Source of the DNA: a virus
Length of the DNA: 36,677 bases
Reading direction: 5' to 3' (one strand)
IMG/VR virus record: IMGVR_UViG_3300008050_000124
Span: 1-36,677 of that record
The position numbers and the translations under genes are program-made. The notes below the pieces were generated by a model, which did not search any database, had not been told where the DNA came from, and saw only the letters and a program-made list of their open reading frames with translations. This document shows, piece after piece, positions 1-8,489 of the stretch. How positions within the stretch are numbered: the stretch's first letter is position 1; every line of letters starts with the position of its first letter.

Positions 1-456
1 CAGAGCCTACCCCCTGAAAGTCCTGCTCACTCAGCAGTGATGAAGGCTATCATTGAGCACTTGAACGTGACTAACCGTGAAGAGATCATTGAGATCCTAG
101 AGACTCCGCCTCAACCAGATCCAGAGGCAACAGAGCGCCAGAAACAGAAGGAACAGCTAGAGATGGGTGTCCTTCAGAGTCAAGTGCAGTTACTGCAAGC
201 GCAGGCTGGAGAAGCACAATCCAGATCCCAGAAGAACGTAGTTGAAGCTGAACTGATGCCTAAAGAGGCTGTCATGAAGTACAGTGACATGAACAACGAT
301 GGTGAAATGGACAAGGACTTTGAGCAGAAGATGCGCTTGGCAGACCTCGACATCCGATACCGTCAGCTAGAACAGCAAGAGAAAGATAAAGATACCCACA
401 AGAAAGAAGCTGCGGAGGCAGAGCTGATTCGTCAATTAAGTGGTCAGCCTAAGTGA
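1..456 (+). CDS. Portal (head-tail connector) protein, C-terminal part only
   Basis: The frame is open from base 1, so this is the last 151 residues of a longer protein whose start lies outside the window. The visible part is a helical, strongly charged, Gln/Glu/Lys-rich tail, typical of the C-terminus of podovirus portal proteins, which form the 12-subunit ring for DNA entry and exit. An Asp/Asn-rich stretch at bases 286-321 (DMNNDGEMDKD) resembles an EF-hand calcium loop, except that the usual Glu at loop position 12 is displaced by one. The stop overlaps the GTG start of the next gene. The portal call rests on position ahead of the scaffold and capsid genes and on composition. A different connector-associated protein is possible. 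Confidence 0.6.
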   Translation, partial: QSLPPESPAHSAVMKAIIEHLNVTNREEIIEILETPPQPDPEATERQKQKEQLEMGVLQSQVQLLQAQAGEAQSRSQKNVVEAELMPKEAVMKYSDMNNDGEMDKDFEQKMRLADLDIRYRQLEQQEKDKDTHKKEAAEAELIRQLSGQPK

Positions 457-1025
457 ACGATCTTACCCTCCTAGCTCTCCTTAAGAGGCTGCAAGACCAG
501 ATTGCCTCGGTAACGAAGCAAGTAGGCCCGAAGGGTGAGCGTGGCCCAGCAGGTAAAGACGGCACAAGCATCAAAGGAGAGAAGGGTGACCGTGGTGAGA
601 TGGGAGTTGGCCGAGATGGCCATGACGGCCCTGAAGGCTCACCGGGAATGGATGGTAAAGATGGAGTCTCCGTCACAGGAGTTGAACTCGGAGCAGACGA
701 CTCCCTCATCTTCCAGTTCTCAAACGGAGACGAAGACTCAGTAGAGCTTCCCAGTCTAGGAAAAGGTGGAGACACCTACATATCCCACGGTGGTAGCGGC
801 AGCACATTACCGGAACAAGTCACGCCTGCAGAACTGGCAGCAGGGACAGAGACAGAGTTGCGCTCTTTCTCACCTGCGGACATTGCAGCAGCACCTATCT
901 CTTCTCATTCCCATTCGTTTGCGAGTCTTACAAGCATACCAACGACTATCTCTGGCTATACTATCGCAGATGCATATACTAAAACAGAAATCGACACAAT
1001 GAACATAGATGGAGGATACTTCTAA
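453..1025 (+). CDS. Collagen-like virion/fibre protein
   Basis: This 190-residue protein begins with a short helical segment (residues 1-24). A Gly-X-Y collagen-like stretch follows at about residues 25-71, with two breaks in phase and many charged K/E/D triplets. A Ser/Thr-rich C-terminal part follows. Collagen-like repeats in phages form rigid trimeric rods in tail fibres and virion decorations. GTG is chosen as start because it overlaps the portal stop (GTGA), which indicates translational coupling; the stop overlaps the ATG of the next fibre gene (TAATG). Its position between the portal and two fibre genes suggests a fibre shaft or adaptor. The exact role is inferred. Confidence 0.75.
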   Translation: MNDLTLLALLKRLQDQIASVTKQVGPKGERGPAGKDGTSIKGEKGDRGEMGVGRDGHDGPEGSPGMDGKDGVSVTGVELGADDSLIFQFSNGDEDSVELPSLGKGGDTYISHGGSGSTLPEQVTPAELAAGTETELRSFSPADIAAAPISSHSHSFASLTSIPTTISGYTIADAYTKTEIDTMNIDGGYF

Positions 1026-2203
1026 TGGCCCAACAGGTACGCATTCCGCGCTCAACATCTACAAACACACCATCTTCTCTCGATCAAGGTGAGTTGGCAT
1101 ATTCAGAAGATGGATCACCTAATGGCGAGGGTGAACTGTTTATCGGAACTGCTGGAGCAACCGTAACCAAGATCACCACTACCGTAACAACAGGTACAGA
1201 TGGTGTAGCAGCACAGCCTAACTCTTCCGCACAGGATAACCAAACCATCACGACTGGTACAGGTGTCTCTGGTGCAGATGGGGGCAGTACAGGGGATGTA
1301 ACTGTCTCTCTGGATTACACGGGTGCTGATAACTTTGTTGATGTTGCTACGAACCAAGAAGGTTCTGCTATTGCAACCAGTGACACTATAATCTATAACG
1401 ATGCCACTAGTGGTAATGTCGTTAAAGGTCTGGTATCAGACTTACCGTTCGGGTTAGGTAGTGGAGATATCTCACGAGTTGATATCACTGCTGGTATTGG
1501 TCTGACTGGCGATCTGAACACTGTATCTGGTGACCATATCCAGACTATTGACATGGACTTCACCACTCTCACCGACATGACAGGTGATGTCAGCGGTACT
1601 ACTGAAGTTATCTTGAACAACGCTGGCACTGAGAGTCGTAAGGCTGTCAGCGAGATTAAGCTGAGCGAGTTCAACAACAACAGTGGGTGGGAGGCAAATG
1701 ATGCAGCTACAGTTCTTACCACAGATGCTGGCTCCTCTTCATGGAACTGGATCTTAGATGAAGATGCTATGGGGTCTGACTCAGCTACCCATGTACCCAC
1801 ACAGCAGTCTGTAAAGGCGTATGTGGACAATGCTGTTACAGGTGGTCTGACACACAAGGGTGGGTATAACGCATCCACAAACACCCCTGCGTTGGACACA
1901 GGAACACCTTCAATCTCTATTGGTGATATGTATACTGTTACAGCAGCAGGTACGTTCTTCACTGAAGCAGTAGAGATAGGTGATGTGCTGATCTCTGATG
2001 TAGACTCCAGTGATGCAGCCTCTCTGTCTGACTGGACAGTAGTACAGAGTAACATAGGGGCTGCTAGTGAGTCAACTGCTGGCTACATCCAGATTGCTAC
2101 CCAAGGGGAGACTAACACAGGTACTAATGATACCAAAACAGTAACCCCTCTTAAGATGACAACCGTATTAGATGACCTCGTGATCGACTGTGGAACCTTT
2201 TAA
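1025..2203 (+). CDS. Tail fibre/appendage protein with Mtd-like N-terminus
   Basis: This 392-residue protein is rich in Thr, Ser, Gly and Asp and poor in Cys, typical of beta-structured fibres. Residues 19-42 contain a GELAYSEDG...GELFIG pattern. Many phage receptor-binding proteins have this type of N-terminal domain (major tropism determinant-like). Near residues 352-375 is a fibre motif of the form IATxxExxxGTxxxxxVTP, also present in the 6431-7408 protein. The ATG overlaps the preceding stop, and its own stop overlaps the next ATG, so it belongs to a tightly coupled fibre cluster. It probably contacts the host surface. The receptor is unknown. Confidence 0.7.
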   Translation: MAQQVRIPRSTSTNTPSSLDQGELAYSEDGSPNGEGELFIGTAGATVTKITTTVTTGTDGVAAQPNSSAQDNQTITTGTGVSGADGGSTGDVTVSLDYTGADNFVDVATNQEGSAIATSDTIIYNDATSGNVVKGLVSDLPFGLGSGDISRVDITAGIGLTGDLNTVSGDHIQTIDMDFTTLTDMTGDVSGTTEVILNNAGTESRKAVSEIKLSEFNNNSGWEANDAATVLTTDAGSSSWNWILDEDAMGSDSATHVPTQQSVKAYVDNAVTGGLTHKGGYNASTNTPALDTGTPSISIGDMYTVTAAGTFFTEAVEIGDVLISDVDSSDAASLSDWTVVQSNIGAASESTAGYIQIATQGETNTGTNDTKTVTPLKMTTVLDDLVIDCGTF

Positions 2204-3498
2204 TGCCGAACAAAGTCTATATCAAGACAGGATTGGAAGCATCTCGCTCTGGAGTTACACCTGAGACAGGTGAGTTATTGTGGACAACAGATGACCATGA
2301 GTTGTTTGTTGGTGATGGGTCTACAGCGGGAGGGATATCTTTATCCTACTCCCCTACATCACATACCCATACAGACTACCTATTAAATACCACAGACTCG
2401 CTTACTGGTAACCTAGATGTTACAGGTAAGATGGCAATAGGTACGTCTATACACGGAACCTATGCACTAGCGATAAATGGGACTATAGAAGCAGGACAGA
2501 CTGGTGGCGGCCTACGGTTAGGCAACTCGGGTAATAACGGGATGATCCAATCCATAAATACCTCAAGCTCTTATGTCCCTCTGTATATACAAGCTGGTTC
2601 TTCATTCCTTACATCGGTAGACGGTGATAATGCTATTGGGGCCACAGCAGGGGGGAGTGTTGATCTATACTATGATGGAGTAAAAGTCGCTACCACAACA
2701 GCCGATGGGATAGATACTGATCAGATAGATTACACCACAACTCTAACACTAAGTGATGGCACTGCTAACCTGAAGATAGAAGGCAGAACTATTACTGGTG
2801 AGTTGGAAGCTGGTGGTAGTGAGGCACCTTTCATAGGACAGTCTCTTACCCAAGGTTTCACATACGGTGCTTTCGGTAACTCTCTACACATTGCATATGA
2901 CGAGGATGCAGATACTGAATCAGGCGCAGGTTATATAGCTGAGTCAATGACACACAAAGCCATATCAGGTGACTTTAAGTGGACGGTCGATGCTAATGTA
3001 GAGGTAGGTAGGCTCACTCAAGATGGTTATCTTGACAATGGTTTTAAGCGGCCCGTAGCTCACCTCAGGCAAGTCGCCAACCAGAACTTAGGAGGGGTAA
3101 ACGGGACTAACAATCAAGTAAAGTGGGATAAGACTCCTGACCGTATAGATACTGACTACTATACACACAGCACATCAACTAACCCTAGCCGATGTACTGT
3201 TGTTGAAGCTGGCAGGTATCAAATCACAGGTCATATAGGTCTGAACCCTTCAGGGTCTGGACGAACTACTCTGGTTATGAGGGTCAGGATAGACGGCTCT
3301 AATACACATGCAGGAGCCGCAAGGGGATATCACAGAGGTAGTAATTATGGTGACTTCAGTGTTCATCTGGATACCGAAAGAGAGCTAACTGCTGGTCAGT
3401 ATATTGAGATGGATGTCGAGGTAGACGATTCAGACGGTACATATACAACTGACACTTGGAAGGATGAGTGTGAGTTAATCATAAGGAAGGTAGAGTAA
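2203..3498 (+). CDS. Tail fibre protein with jelly-roll-like C-terminal head
   Basis: This 431-residue protein starts with the same kind of domain as its upstream neighbour (GELLWTTDDHELFVGDG at about residues 22-38), suggesting a shared attachment fold. The middle is Gly/Ser/Thr-rich and carries SHTHTDYL and LTGNLDVTG segments typical of fibre shafts. The last 150 residues form an alternating hydrophobic pattern (GRYQITGHIGL, LVMRVRIDG, GQYIEMDVEV) that resembles C1q/TNF-like jelly-roll heads found at the tips of phage fibres. It is translationally coupled on both sides through TAATG overlaps. A receptor-binding role is inferred. Confidence 0.7.
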   Translation: MPNKVYIKTGLEASRSGVTPETGELLWTTDDHELFVGDGSTAGGISLSYSPTSHTHTDYLLNTTDSLTGNLDVTGKMAIGTSIHGTYALAINGTIEAGQTGGGLRLGNSGNNGMIQSINTSSSYVPLYIQAGSSFLTSVDGDNAIGATAGGSVDLYYDGVKVATTTADGIDTDQIDYTTTLTLSDGTANLKIEGRTITGELEAGGSEAPFIGQSLTQGFTYGAFGNSLHIAYDEDADTESGAGYIAESMTHKAISGDFKWTVDANVEVGRLTQDGYLDNGFKRPVAHLRQVANQNLGGVNGTNNQVKWDKTPDRIDTDYYTHSTSTNPSRCTVVEAGRYQITGHIGLNPSGSGRTTLVMRVRIDGSNTHAGAARGYHRGSNYGDFSVHLDTERELTAGQYIEMDVEVDDSDGTYTTDTWKDECELIIRKVE

Positions 3499-3806
3499 TG
3501 GCGAGAACTAGAACAACCCCAGTTGTAACAAGGTCTATTGTAACAGATACTGTCGAACGCTTTGGCTTAGTCATAGACCGCAGGCAAGATGGGTCTATTA
3601 TCAACAGGAATGTCAGGCTTACTTACCAGATCGCTAACCGTGATGATGCAGGAGAGCCTGTGAACTATATAACCGAACGGCTACGTTTCAGTGATGTTGG
3701 TGCGAACACACGAAAAACCCTCAGAGATTTACATGATGCTATCTTGGCTCACGCTGAAGCCCAAGGGCACATTGGTGCTGGCACAGATGACGATGAATTG
3801 GTGTAA
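3498..3806 (+). CDS. Conserved-looking hypothetical protein
   Basis: This 102-residue protein follows the fibre genes directly (TAATG overlap). It has an Arg/Thr-rich N-terminus, a middle resembling a small beta sheet (RFGLVIDRRQDGSIINRNV) and a helical, acidic C-terminus ending in DDDELV. No family is recognised. Coupling to the fibre genes suggests a virion or assembly role, for example a chaperone or small fibre-associated subunit, but nothing in the sequence proves it. Confidence 0.55.
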   Translation: MARTRTTPVVTRSIVTDTVERFGLVIDRRQDGSIINRNVRLTYQIANRDDAGEPVNYITERLRFSDVGANTRKTLRDLHDAILAHAEAQGHIGAGTDDDELV

Positions 3807-3916
3807 CTGATGTCTGAATGGACTAAGCAAGTATGGGATATCTATGACGAGAGTCAAGATTGACGAGCTGATGGGGCCTTAATGTGAAAGTTAATATCTG
3901 GTTAGGAGAACCTTAA

Positions 3917-4063
3917 ATGGCACTAGTTAAAGCACACGAAGTACAGAAAGAACTGTACTCAGCGGTAGAGCAGATAAACAAGATCCTTAAAAGCATAACG
4001 GATCGGATTGACGTTTTAGAGAATCCTCCAAAACAGGTGACTAAAACAAGGGCTAAGAAATGA
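3917..4063 (+). CDS. Small helical protein, 48 aa
   Basis: This short gene has a good ribosome-binding site (TTAGGAGAA, 7 bases before ATG), and its stop overlaps the next start (ATGA). The product is a single predicted amphipathic helix (residues 5-35, heptad-like Leu/Ile/Val) followed by a basic tail (KQVTKTRAKK). The gap 3807-3916 before it holds only a 17-codon frame without a convincing ribosome-binding site. The function is unknown. Confidence 0.6.
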   Translation: MALVKAHEVQKELYSAVEQINKILKSITDRIDVLENPPKQVTKTRAKK

Positions 4064-4290
4064 GTGAAGACTATACAGCGTATTATGAATCATTAGTTGA
4101 CCTGTTTGCTAGTACTGGATGGCATGCTTTCGTAGAGGACATGCAGGCAGGAGCAGACCAGATTAAATTGGAGAACTGCAATTCAACGGAAGAATTCTGG
4201 AAAGCTAAGGGTGCTTATGAAGTATTCAACAGAATGCTTGGCTATGAGGATTTCATCAGGCAGGGCTTTGAGGAATACGAAAATGCTTAG
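4060..4290 (+). CDS. Hypothetical acidic protein, 76 aa
   Basis: The product is a small acidic protein rich in aromatic residues (Tyr, Phe, Trp). It is mostly helical, with patterns such as SLVDLFASTGWHAFVEDM and DFIRQGFEEYENA. The start overlaps the upstream stop, and its 3' end overlaps the start of the zinc-ribbon gene by 8 bases, so all three small genes appear to be one coupled unit before the scaffold gene. Similar small proteins are common in this position in marine podophages; no biochemical role can be assigned. Confidence 0.6.
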   Translation: MSEDYTAYYESLVDLFASTGWHAFVEDMQAGADQIKLENCNSTEEFWKAKGAYEVFNRMLGYEDFIRQGFEEYENA

Positions 4291-4501
4291 ACTGTATGAT
4301 TTTAGATGTACAGAATCTAATAGAGTTTATGAACGTATGGTGCAGCATGAGGTTCGGATGGTCGAATGCGAATGTGGCGCACCTGCTAAAAGAATGATAT
4401 CGCCAATACGGTGCAAGCTTGACCACACCTTCCCCGGTGAGGGGATGAAGTGGGAGAAAATGCACGAGAGAGAGGCGAAAAAAGGTAAGGATAAAGGCTA
4501 G
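4283..4501 (+). CDS. FmdB-like small zinc-ribbon protein
   Basis: The product is 72 residues. It opens with LRLYDFRC and later has VECECGAPAKRMIS, matching the FmdB-type regulatory zinc-ribbon pattern (Y-x-F/Y-x-C at the start, CxCG and KR near the middle). The N-terminal pair is reduced to one Cys (C9), so zinc binding may be incomplete. The internal ATG at 4283 is preferred over an upstream one because it follows AGGAATACG at suitable spacing and gives the family-typical N-terminus. The tail is basic (EREAKKGKDKG). The function of phage FmdB-like proteins is not established. Confidence 0.6.
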   Translation: MLRLYDFRCTESNRVYERMVQHEVRMVECECGAPAKRMISPIRCKLDHTFPGEGMKWEKMHEREAKKGKDKG

Positions 4502-4551
4502 CCAGCCCCCCTTATCATTTCCATAATACCCAAAGGGTACGGAGAACTACA

Positions 4552-5388
4552 ATGGCAACACTGATTGACCCTGAGCAGGCAACTGATCAAGAGCACGAAG
4601 GCGCAGTAGATAATTCTAAGACTGATACACGGGAGGAGCTGTTCGATGAGGTTCCTCTTACAGACGAAGAAGTAGAAGCAACGCCTGAGGTTACTTCCGA
4701 GGATACCGAAGAAGATGATCTCCCTGAAAAGTACAAGGGTAAGACTAGGGCAGAGATTGCCCGAATGCACACCGAAGCCGAAAAAGCAATTGGACGGCAG
4801 TCCAGCGAAGTCGGAGAACTACGAGCAGCATTCGATGAGTTCGTCACCTCATCTGTCAAGGCAAAAGACGAGCCTAAGGTAGAAGAAGATGTTGATTTCT
4901 TCATTGATCCTGAAGCAGCAGTAAAAAGAGCGATTGACAACCATCCGAAGCTGAAACAAGCCGAGGCTGTTACTGCCGAAATGCAGAAGCGACAATCACT
5001 CGCTAGACTAAAGACTGACTTCCCTGATATGGAGAAGACGTTGGCTGAACCTGCTTTTGCTGAGTGGGTGAAGGCTTCGCCAGTCCGAGTACGTTTGTAT
5101 CAAAACGCTGATAAGACTTACGACTACGACAGTGCCGCTGAGTTATTTAATAACTGGGCAGAGCGCGCTAACATAGTTGAACAGACTAAGGTGACAGAGA
5201 AACAAGCGCAGTCTAACGAGGTTAGAAAAGCATCTACAGGCAACACCCGCTCTAACCCTGATGCTAGGCGTACTAAGAAGGTCTATCGGCGTTCTGATAT
5301 AATCCGTATGATGCGTACTGATCCTGAGCGTTATGCTAGCATGGAAGAAGAGATCCAACTAGCTTACTTGGAGAAGCGTGTCAAATAG
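4552..5388 (+). CDS. Capsid scaffolding protein
   Basis: The product is 278 residues. It is very acidic in its first 60 residues, then has DLPEKYKGKTRAEIARMHTE and IGRQSSEVGELR segments typical of scaffolding proteins of marine podoviruses. A long helical, Lys/Glu-rich body and a basic C-terminal end follow; the C-terminus is the usual capsid-contacting part. It is directly upstream of the major capsid gene, the standard order. Scaffolds guide procapsid assembly inside the shell and leave before or during packaging. The start has GGAGAACTACA before ATG. Confidence 0.85.
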   Translation: MATLIDPEQATDQEHEGAVDNSKTDTREELFDEVPLTDEEVEATPEVTSEDTEEDDLPEKYKGKTRAEIARMHTEAEKAIGRQSSEVGELRAAFDEFVTSSVKAKDEPKVEEDVDFFIDPEAAVKRAIDNHPKLKQAEAVTAEMQKRQSLARLKTDFPDMEKTLAEPAFAEWVKASPVRVRLYQNADKTYDYDSAAELFNNWAERANIVEQTKVTEKQAQSNEVRKASTGNTRSNPDARRTKKVYRRSDIIRMMRTDPERYASMEEEIQLAYLEKRVK

Positions 5389-5426
5389 GGCAATTAAGCC
5401 CGAACCCTTAATAAGGAATTAGTAAA

Positions 5427-6329
5427 ATGGCAGCATTTAATAACGTCCCTAGTGTAACTAACACTACGGCAGCAGTATTCATCCCCGAACTTTGGAGTGA
5501 TGAAGTAATCGCGGCTTACGAGAAATCCCTCGTAATGGCTCCGCTTGTACGTAACCTGAGCATGGAAGGAAAGAAGGGTGATACCATCCACATTCCTAAG
5601 CCTGTTCGTGGTTCAGCCAATGCAAAGACTGCTGAAGCGCAAGTCACTCTGCAAGCTAACACTCACACCGAGTTGGTAGTTGCAATCGACAAGCACTTTG
5701 AGTACTCTAACCACATTGAAGATATTACTGCTACTCAGGCGCTTGCGTCTCTGCGTCAGTTCTACACTTCTGATGCTGGTTACGCTCTGGCACTCCAGAA
5801 GGACAGTGATCTGTTCGATCTCACCAAGTCTATCGGTAACGGTACTGGTGCAGACAACCAAACTGATCAGTCTTTCACTGACACTGCTGGTGTTCTGTCT
5901 GCTTACGTTACTGGCGTAGGCTCTGACTTCACCGATGCAGGTTTCCGTAACCTCATTCAGAAAATGGATGACGCGGATACCCCCATGGATGGACGTAAGT
6001 TTGTTATCGCACCTCAGGTACGTAACAAGATTATGGGCATTGATCGTTACGTATCTTCTGACTTCGTGAATGGTCGTGGTGTTGTAAACGGTAAGATCGG
6101 TGAGCTGTACGGCATCGACATCTACGTTTCTACCAACGTCCCCACTGAGTCAGGCGCACGTGGCAACGTGTTGTTCCACTCTGACACCTTCCTCTGTGTA
6201 AACCAGAAGGGTGTTCGTTCTCAGACTCAGTACCAGCAGGAGTACTTGGCAACTCTGTACACCGCTGATACTCTGTACGGTACTTCAATCTACCGTCCTG
6301 AGTCTGGTTTCACTCTCTGGACTGAGTAA
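5427..6329 (+). CDS. Major capsid protein
   Basis: The product is 300 residues. Features consistent with an HK97-fold coat protein of podoviruses are an N-terminal PELWSDEVIAAYEKSLV segment, GDTIHIPKP (beta hinge), a long central helical region (YALALQKDSDLFD), GRKFVIAP and GELYGIDIYVSTNVP, the P-domain/A-domain elements seen in this family, and a C-terminal ETLYGTSIY-like strand. It lies right after the scaffold gene, has a ribosome-binding site (AAGGAATTAG), and is followed by a strong hairpin. Codon choice (CGT, AAC, GGT, CTG) looks more biased to highly expressed codons than in neighbouring genes, as expected for the most abundant virion protein. Confidence 0.9.
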   Translation: MAAFNNVPSVTNTTAAVFIPELWSDEVIAAYEKSLVMAPLVRNLSMEGKKGDTIHIPKPVRGSANAKTAEAQVTLQANTHTELVVAIDKHFEYSNHIEDITATQALASLRQFYTSDAGYALALQKDSDLFDLTKSIGNGTGADNQTDQSFTDTAGVLSAYVTGVGSDFTDAGFRNLIQKMDDADTPMDGRKFVIAPQVRNKIMGIDRYVSSDFVNGRGVVNGKIGELYGIDIYVSTNVPTESGARGNVLFHSDTFLCVNQKGVRSQTQYQQEYLATLYTADTLYGTSIYRPESGFTLWTE

Positions 6330-6338
6330 GTCCTACTC

Positions 6339-6362
6339 GTACTGCCCCTTCGGGGGCGGTAC
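6339..6362 (+). terminator. Hairpin terminator after the capsid gene
   Basis: A 10-bp stem (GTACTGCCCC with GGGGCGGTAC, one G-T pair) closes a TTCG tetraloop 9 bases after the capsid stop. The downstream sequence is only moderately T-rich (TTATTGCTGTGTTTT), so it is likely partial termination or 3'-end protection of capsid mRNA. Confidence 0.7.
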
Positions 6363-6378
6363 ACCTTATTGCTGTGTT

Positions 6379-6394
6379 TTATAACTTATTATAG
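6379..6394. repeat. Dispersed palindrome TATAA-N4-TTATA, copy in late operon
   Basis: Sequence TTATAACTTATTATAG, lying between the capsid terminator and the next fibre gene, about 35 bases upstream of its ATG. It is one of only three exact copies in the late half. Confidence 0.75.
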
Positions 6395-6430
6395 AACAGA
6401 TTAATACGGTGTAACTAACAGGAACCTTTT

Positions 6431-7408
6431 ATGATTACGTACAATATCACAACTAACTTCGGAGCTAAAGATACTCTACCTGCTGCTGATCCTGACAAGG
6501 TAGTTCAAGGAGCAGAGCATACTACAGAGTACGAATCTATTAAGGCGGCCTTTGCCTTAGCTGCTCCTACATCAAACCCTGTCTTTACAGGGACGGTCAC
6601 TGCTGCCAATGTCACTGCCACAGGGACAGTTACCTTCGCAGGTGCGACTGTTGATGATGGCGGTTCTGTCACCACTGTTGATATCAACGGCGGTACGATT
6701 GATGGCGCTGTGATAGGCGGGTCTACCCCTGCTGCTGGCACATTCACCACCTTATCTGCTACCGATGGTGCGTTCACTACCCTATCTGCCGATGATGGCA
6801 CATTCACTTCTCTAACAGCGTCCACCTTTGTTGGCATTCCTACTGCTGACCTGACAACATCAGGCTTGGTAGAGCTTGCCACAGTTGCAGAAACAAACGC
6901 AGGAACTGATGCCACTCGCTCAGTTACCCCTGACGGACTGGATGGGTGGACAGGTTCTGCACAGATTACCACTCTTGGTACGATTACCTCTCTCACTGCC
7001 ACCACTGCTGACATTAACGGAGGCACTGTAGATGCCGTTGTGGGTAGTAACACCCCAGCAGCAGGTGACTTCACTGTTCTCACAGCCACACAGGTTAATG
7101 AGACTGCTGCGGCTATCTCTGCTTCGGTTATTAATTGCGCTTTAGGGAATGTTCAACACAAGACGCTATCATCTAACACCACGTTCACCTTTAGCAATGT
7201 ACCATCTACAGGTAATGCCTTTGGGTTGACGCTTGTTATTACACAAGGGGGTAGTGCTTACACGATTACATGGCCTGCCGCTGTTAAGTGGGACGGAGGC
7301 TCTGCGCCTTCTGTTCCTGCTGCTACCGATGTTGCGATATACACAATGTTTACCTATGACGGTGGGACAACGTGGTATGGCTTCCAAGCCGGGAGTGATA
7401 TGTCGTGA
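6431..7408 (+). CDS. Tail fibre/spike protein with Gly-Thr beta repeats
   Basis: The product is 325 residues. It has repeated short modules (INGGTIDG, STPAAGTFTTLSA, TDGAFTTLSADDGTFTSL, then INGGTVDA and NTPAAGDFTVLTA) typical of elongated marine-phage fibre proteins. A SGLVELAT..E...GTDATRSVTP motif is shared with the 1025-2203 protein. The C-terminal 100 residues look like a small beta-sandwich (LTLVITQGGSAYTITWP, TMFTYDGGTTWYGF). A ribosome-binding site (CAGGAACC) precedes ATG. It is probably a fibre or neck appendage. Its stop overlaps the GTG of the next gene. Confidence 0.7.
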   Translation: MITYNITTNFGAKDTLPAADPDKVVQGAEHTTEYESIKAAFALAAPTSNPVFTGTVTAANVTATGTVTFAGATVDDGGSVTTVDINGGTIDGAVIGGSTPAAGTFTTLSATDGAFTTLSADDGTFTSLTASTFVGIPTADLTTSGLVELATVAETNAGTDATRSVTPDGLDGWTGSAQITTLGTITSLTATTADINGGTVDAVVGSNTPAAGDFTVLTATQVNETAAAISASVINCALGNVQHKTLSSNTTFTFSNVPSTGNAFGLTLVITQGGSAYTITWPAAVKWDGGSAPSVPAATDVAIYTMFTYDGGTTWYGFQAGSDMS

Positions 7409-8046
7409 GCATAGCTCGCAAAGTAATGGCCATCTCTGGCCCTGCCATTGAGTTGATGGACACGGTAACAGGAACAGGTGACGCGGGTTTTACTTTAGAC
7501 ATATCTGGTGCTGTCTTCGATACCGGGGATATTGGTGTCATGTGGATAGTCGCTGACACTAATGGCACGATACAAGTGGCCGACTGGACACGAATCAAGG
7601 CAACCCCTCCCGGCAGTGATAACTCTGGTTGCCTCTGGGTGAGGACGATGGATAGTGGAGATACTTCTATTGTCTCCACCAACGGCGAGAGGAGCAATTC
7701 AGCAGTCGTAACTTTTTGGCGAGGTTGTGTAGAGCCGACAAGTGGCGACTCGACCTCTAACTATGACCAAGGCAACGCACCAAATCCACCGCCAGCTTCG
7801 GGCAGCGTTGGTAGGAGGGATTTCGTTGTGTCGTGCGGTGGCGAGATGGGCGAGGGTGCCGACATAACCGGAGCACCATCTGGATATACTCTGGCAGGCA
7901 CGGTGAAAAGGGCCGACTTCGATTGGGAGAGTAGCGGGGCTATCGCCTATGCAACAAGGCTCACTGGAATCCCCGACCCCGGCGTATTCACAGGGACTGT
8001 TTCGGGTGACAATATAGCTAACACTCTCATTTTGACACCCGCATAA
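7405..8046 (+). CDS. Probable fibre-associated or receptor-binding protein
   Basis: The product is 213 residues, Gly/Thr/Asp-rich with regular beta-like segments (VTGTGDAGFTLDISG, GVMWIVADTNGTIQVADW) and an FTGTVSGDNIANTLIL C-terminus. GTG is the likely start because it overlaps the preceding stop (GTGA). Codon use is visibly more GC-ending (GCC, GAC, CCC) than in the fibre gene before it, which suggests separate acquisition of this gene, common for phage tips. No specific family is recognised; the fibre role comes from composition and position. Confidence 0.55.
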   Translation: MSIARKVMAISGPAIELMDTVTGTGDAGFTLDISGAVFDTGDIGVMWIVADTNGTIQVADWTRIKATPPGSDNSGCLWVRTMDSGDTSIVSTNGERSNSAVVTFWRGCVEPTSGDSTSNYDQGNAPNPPPASGSVGRRDFVVSCGGEMGEGADITGAPSGYTLAGTVKRADFDWESSGAIAYATRLTGIPDPGVFTGTVSGDNIANTLILTPA

Positions 8047-8106
8047 ATGTACGTTCAATCAACAGGTGCTTAATGCCATTAGAAACTGACAAACAAGGCG
8101 GGCTTA

Positions 8107-8430
8107 ATGTCTAGATATAAGGAAAAGGTTACAGAGGTAACCAGAACAGAAACAACATACTACCGTCCAGCTAAGGTAACCTTCTTTACTCCTGAAGATC
8201 ATGAAGTTCTTGTGGAGGTACAAGAGGCTGTTATCAAAAGGCAGAACGGAGAGTTCGTAGATGCTAACTTCTCTCGTACGCTAAGTGCCAAGATGACTGC
8301 TGAGAACATGAATGACACGTTTGAAGTAACCTCTAGGCAAGGGAAATCTCAAGGGGTTATCTCCTATAAGCAGTTGTTCTTTGCAGTCGAATCTTTCTAC
8401 AAGCACCTAGCGGAATTAGAAGATGAGTAG
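8107..8430 (+). CDS. Hypothetical protein, 107 aa
   Basis: The product is a small charged protein with a Thr/Arg/Glu-rich N-terminus (KVTEVTRTETTYYRP), a central beta/alpha pattern and an acidic C-terminal helix (HLAELEDE). The ribosome-binding site is weak (AAGGCGGGC). The 60-base gap before it contains a 13-codon frame (8073-8114) overlapping its start, possibly a coupling leader. No function is recognised. Confidence 0.55.
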   Translation: MSRYKEKVTEVTRTETTYYRPAKVTFFTPEDHEVLVEVQEAVIKRQNGEFVDANFSRTLSAKMTAENMNDTFEVTSRQGKSQGVISYKQLFFAVESFYKHLAELEDE

Positions 8431-8488
8431 TAAATCGAAGAATGGATCTACCGCAGCAGTATTGACCTTAGAGTTGGAGTACACCTAA
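8423..8488 (+). CDS. Very small frame, 21 aa, doubtful
   Basis: This frame starts inside the end of the preceding gene (the ATG precedes its TAG by two bases) and stops two bases before the next start. The peptide is Ser/Lys-rich then LTLELEYT. The tight fit between neighbours is the only support; there is no clear ribosome-binding site, and it may simply carry the GGAG motif for the next gene. Confidence 0.25.
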   Translation: MSSKSKNGSTAAVLTLELEYT

Positions 8489-8489
8489 G

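Noticed and set aside
449-775. Long minus-strand frames opposite the fibre and virion genes (for example 449-775, 9002-9649, 15452-16132)
   Set aside because: They are shadows of rightward genes, with no ribosome-binding sites and biased Ser/Pro/Ala composition.
3810-3863. 17-codon frame after the 102-aa gene
   Set aside because: No ribosome-binding site and no overlap logic; too short to support.
8073-8114. 13-codon frame overlapping the start of the 107-aa gene
   Set aside because: It may be a coupling leader but is too short to call a gene.
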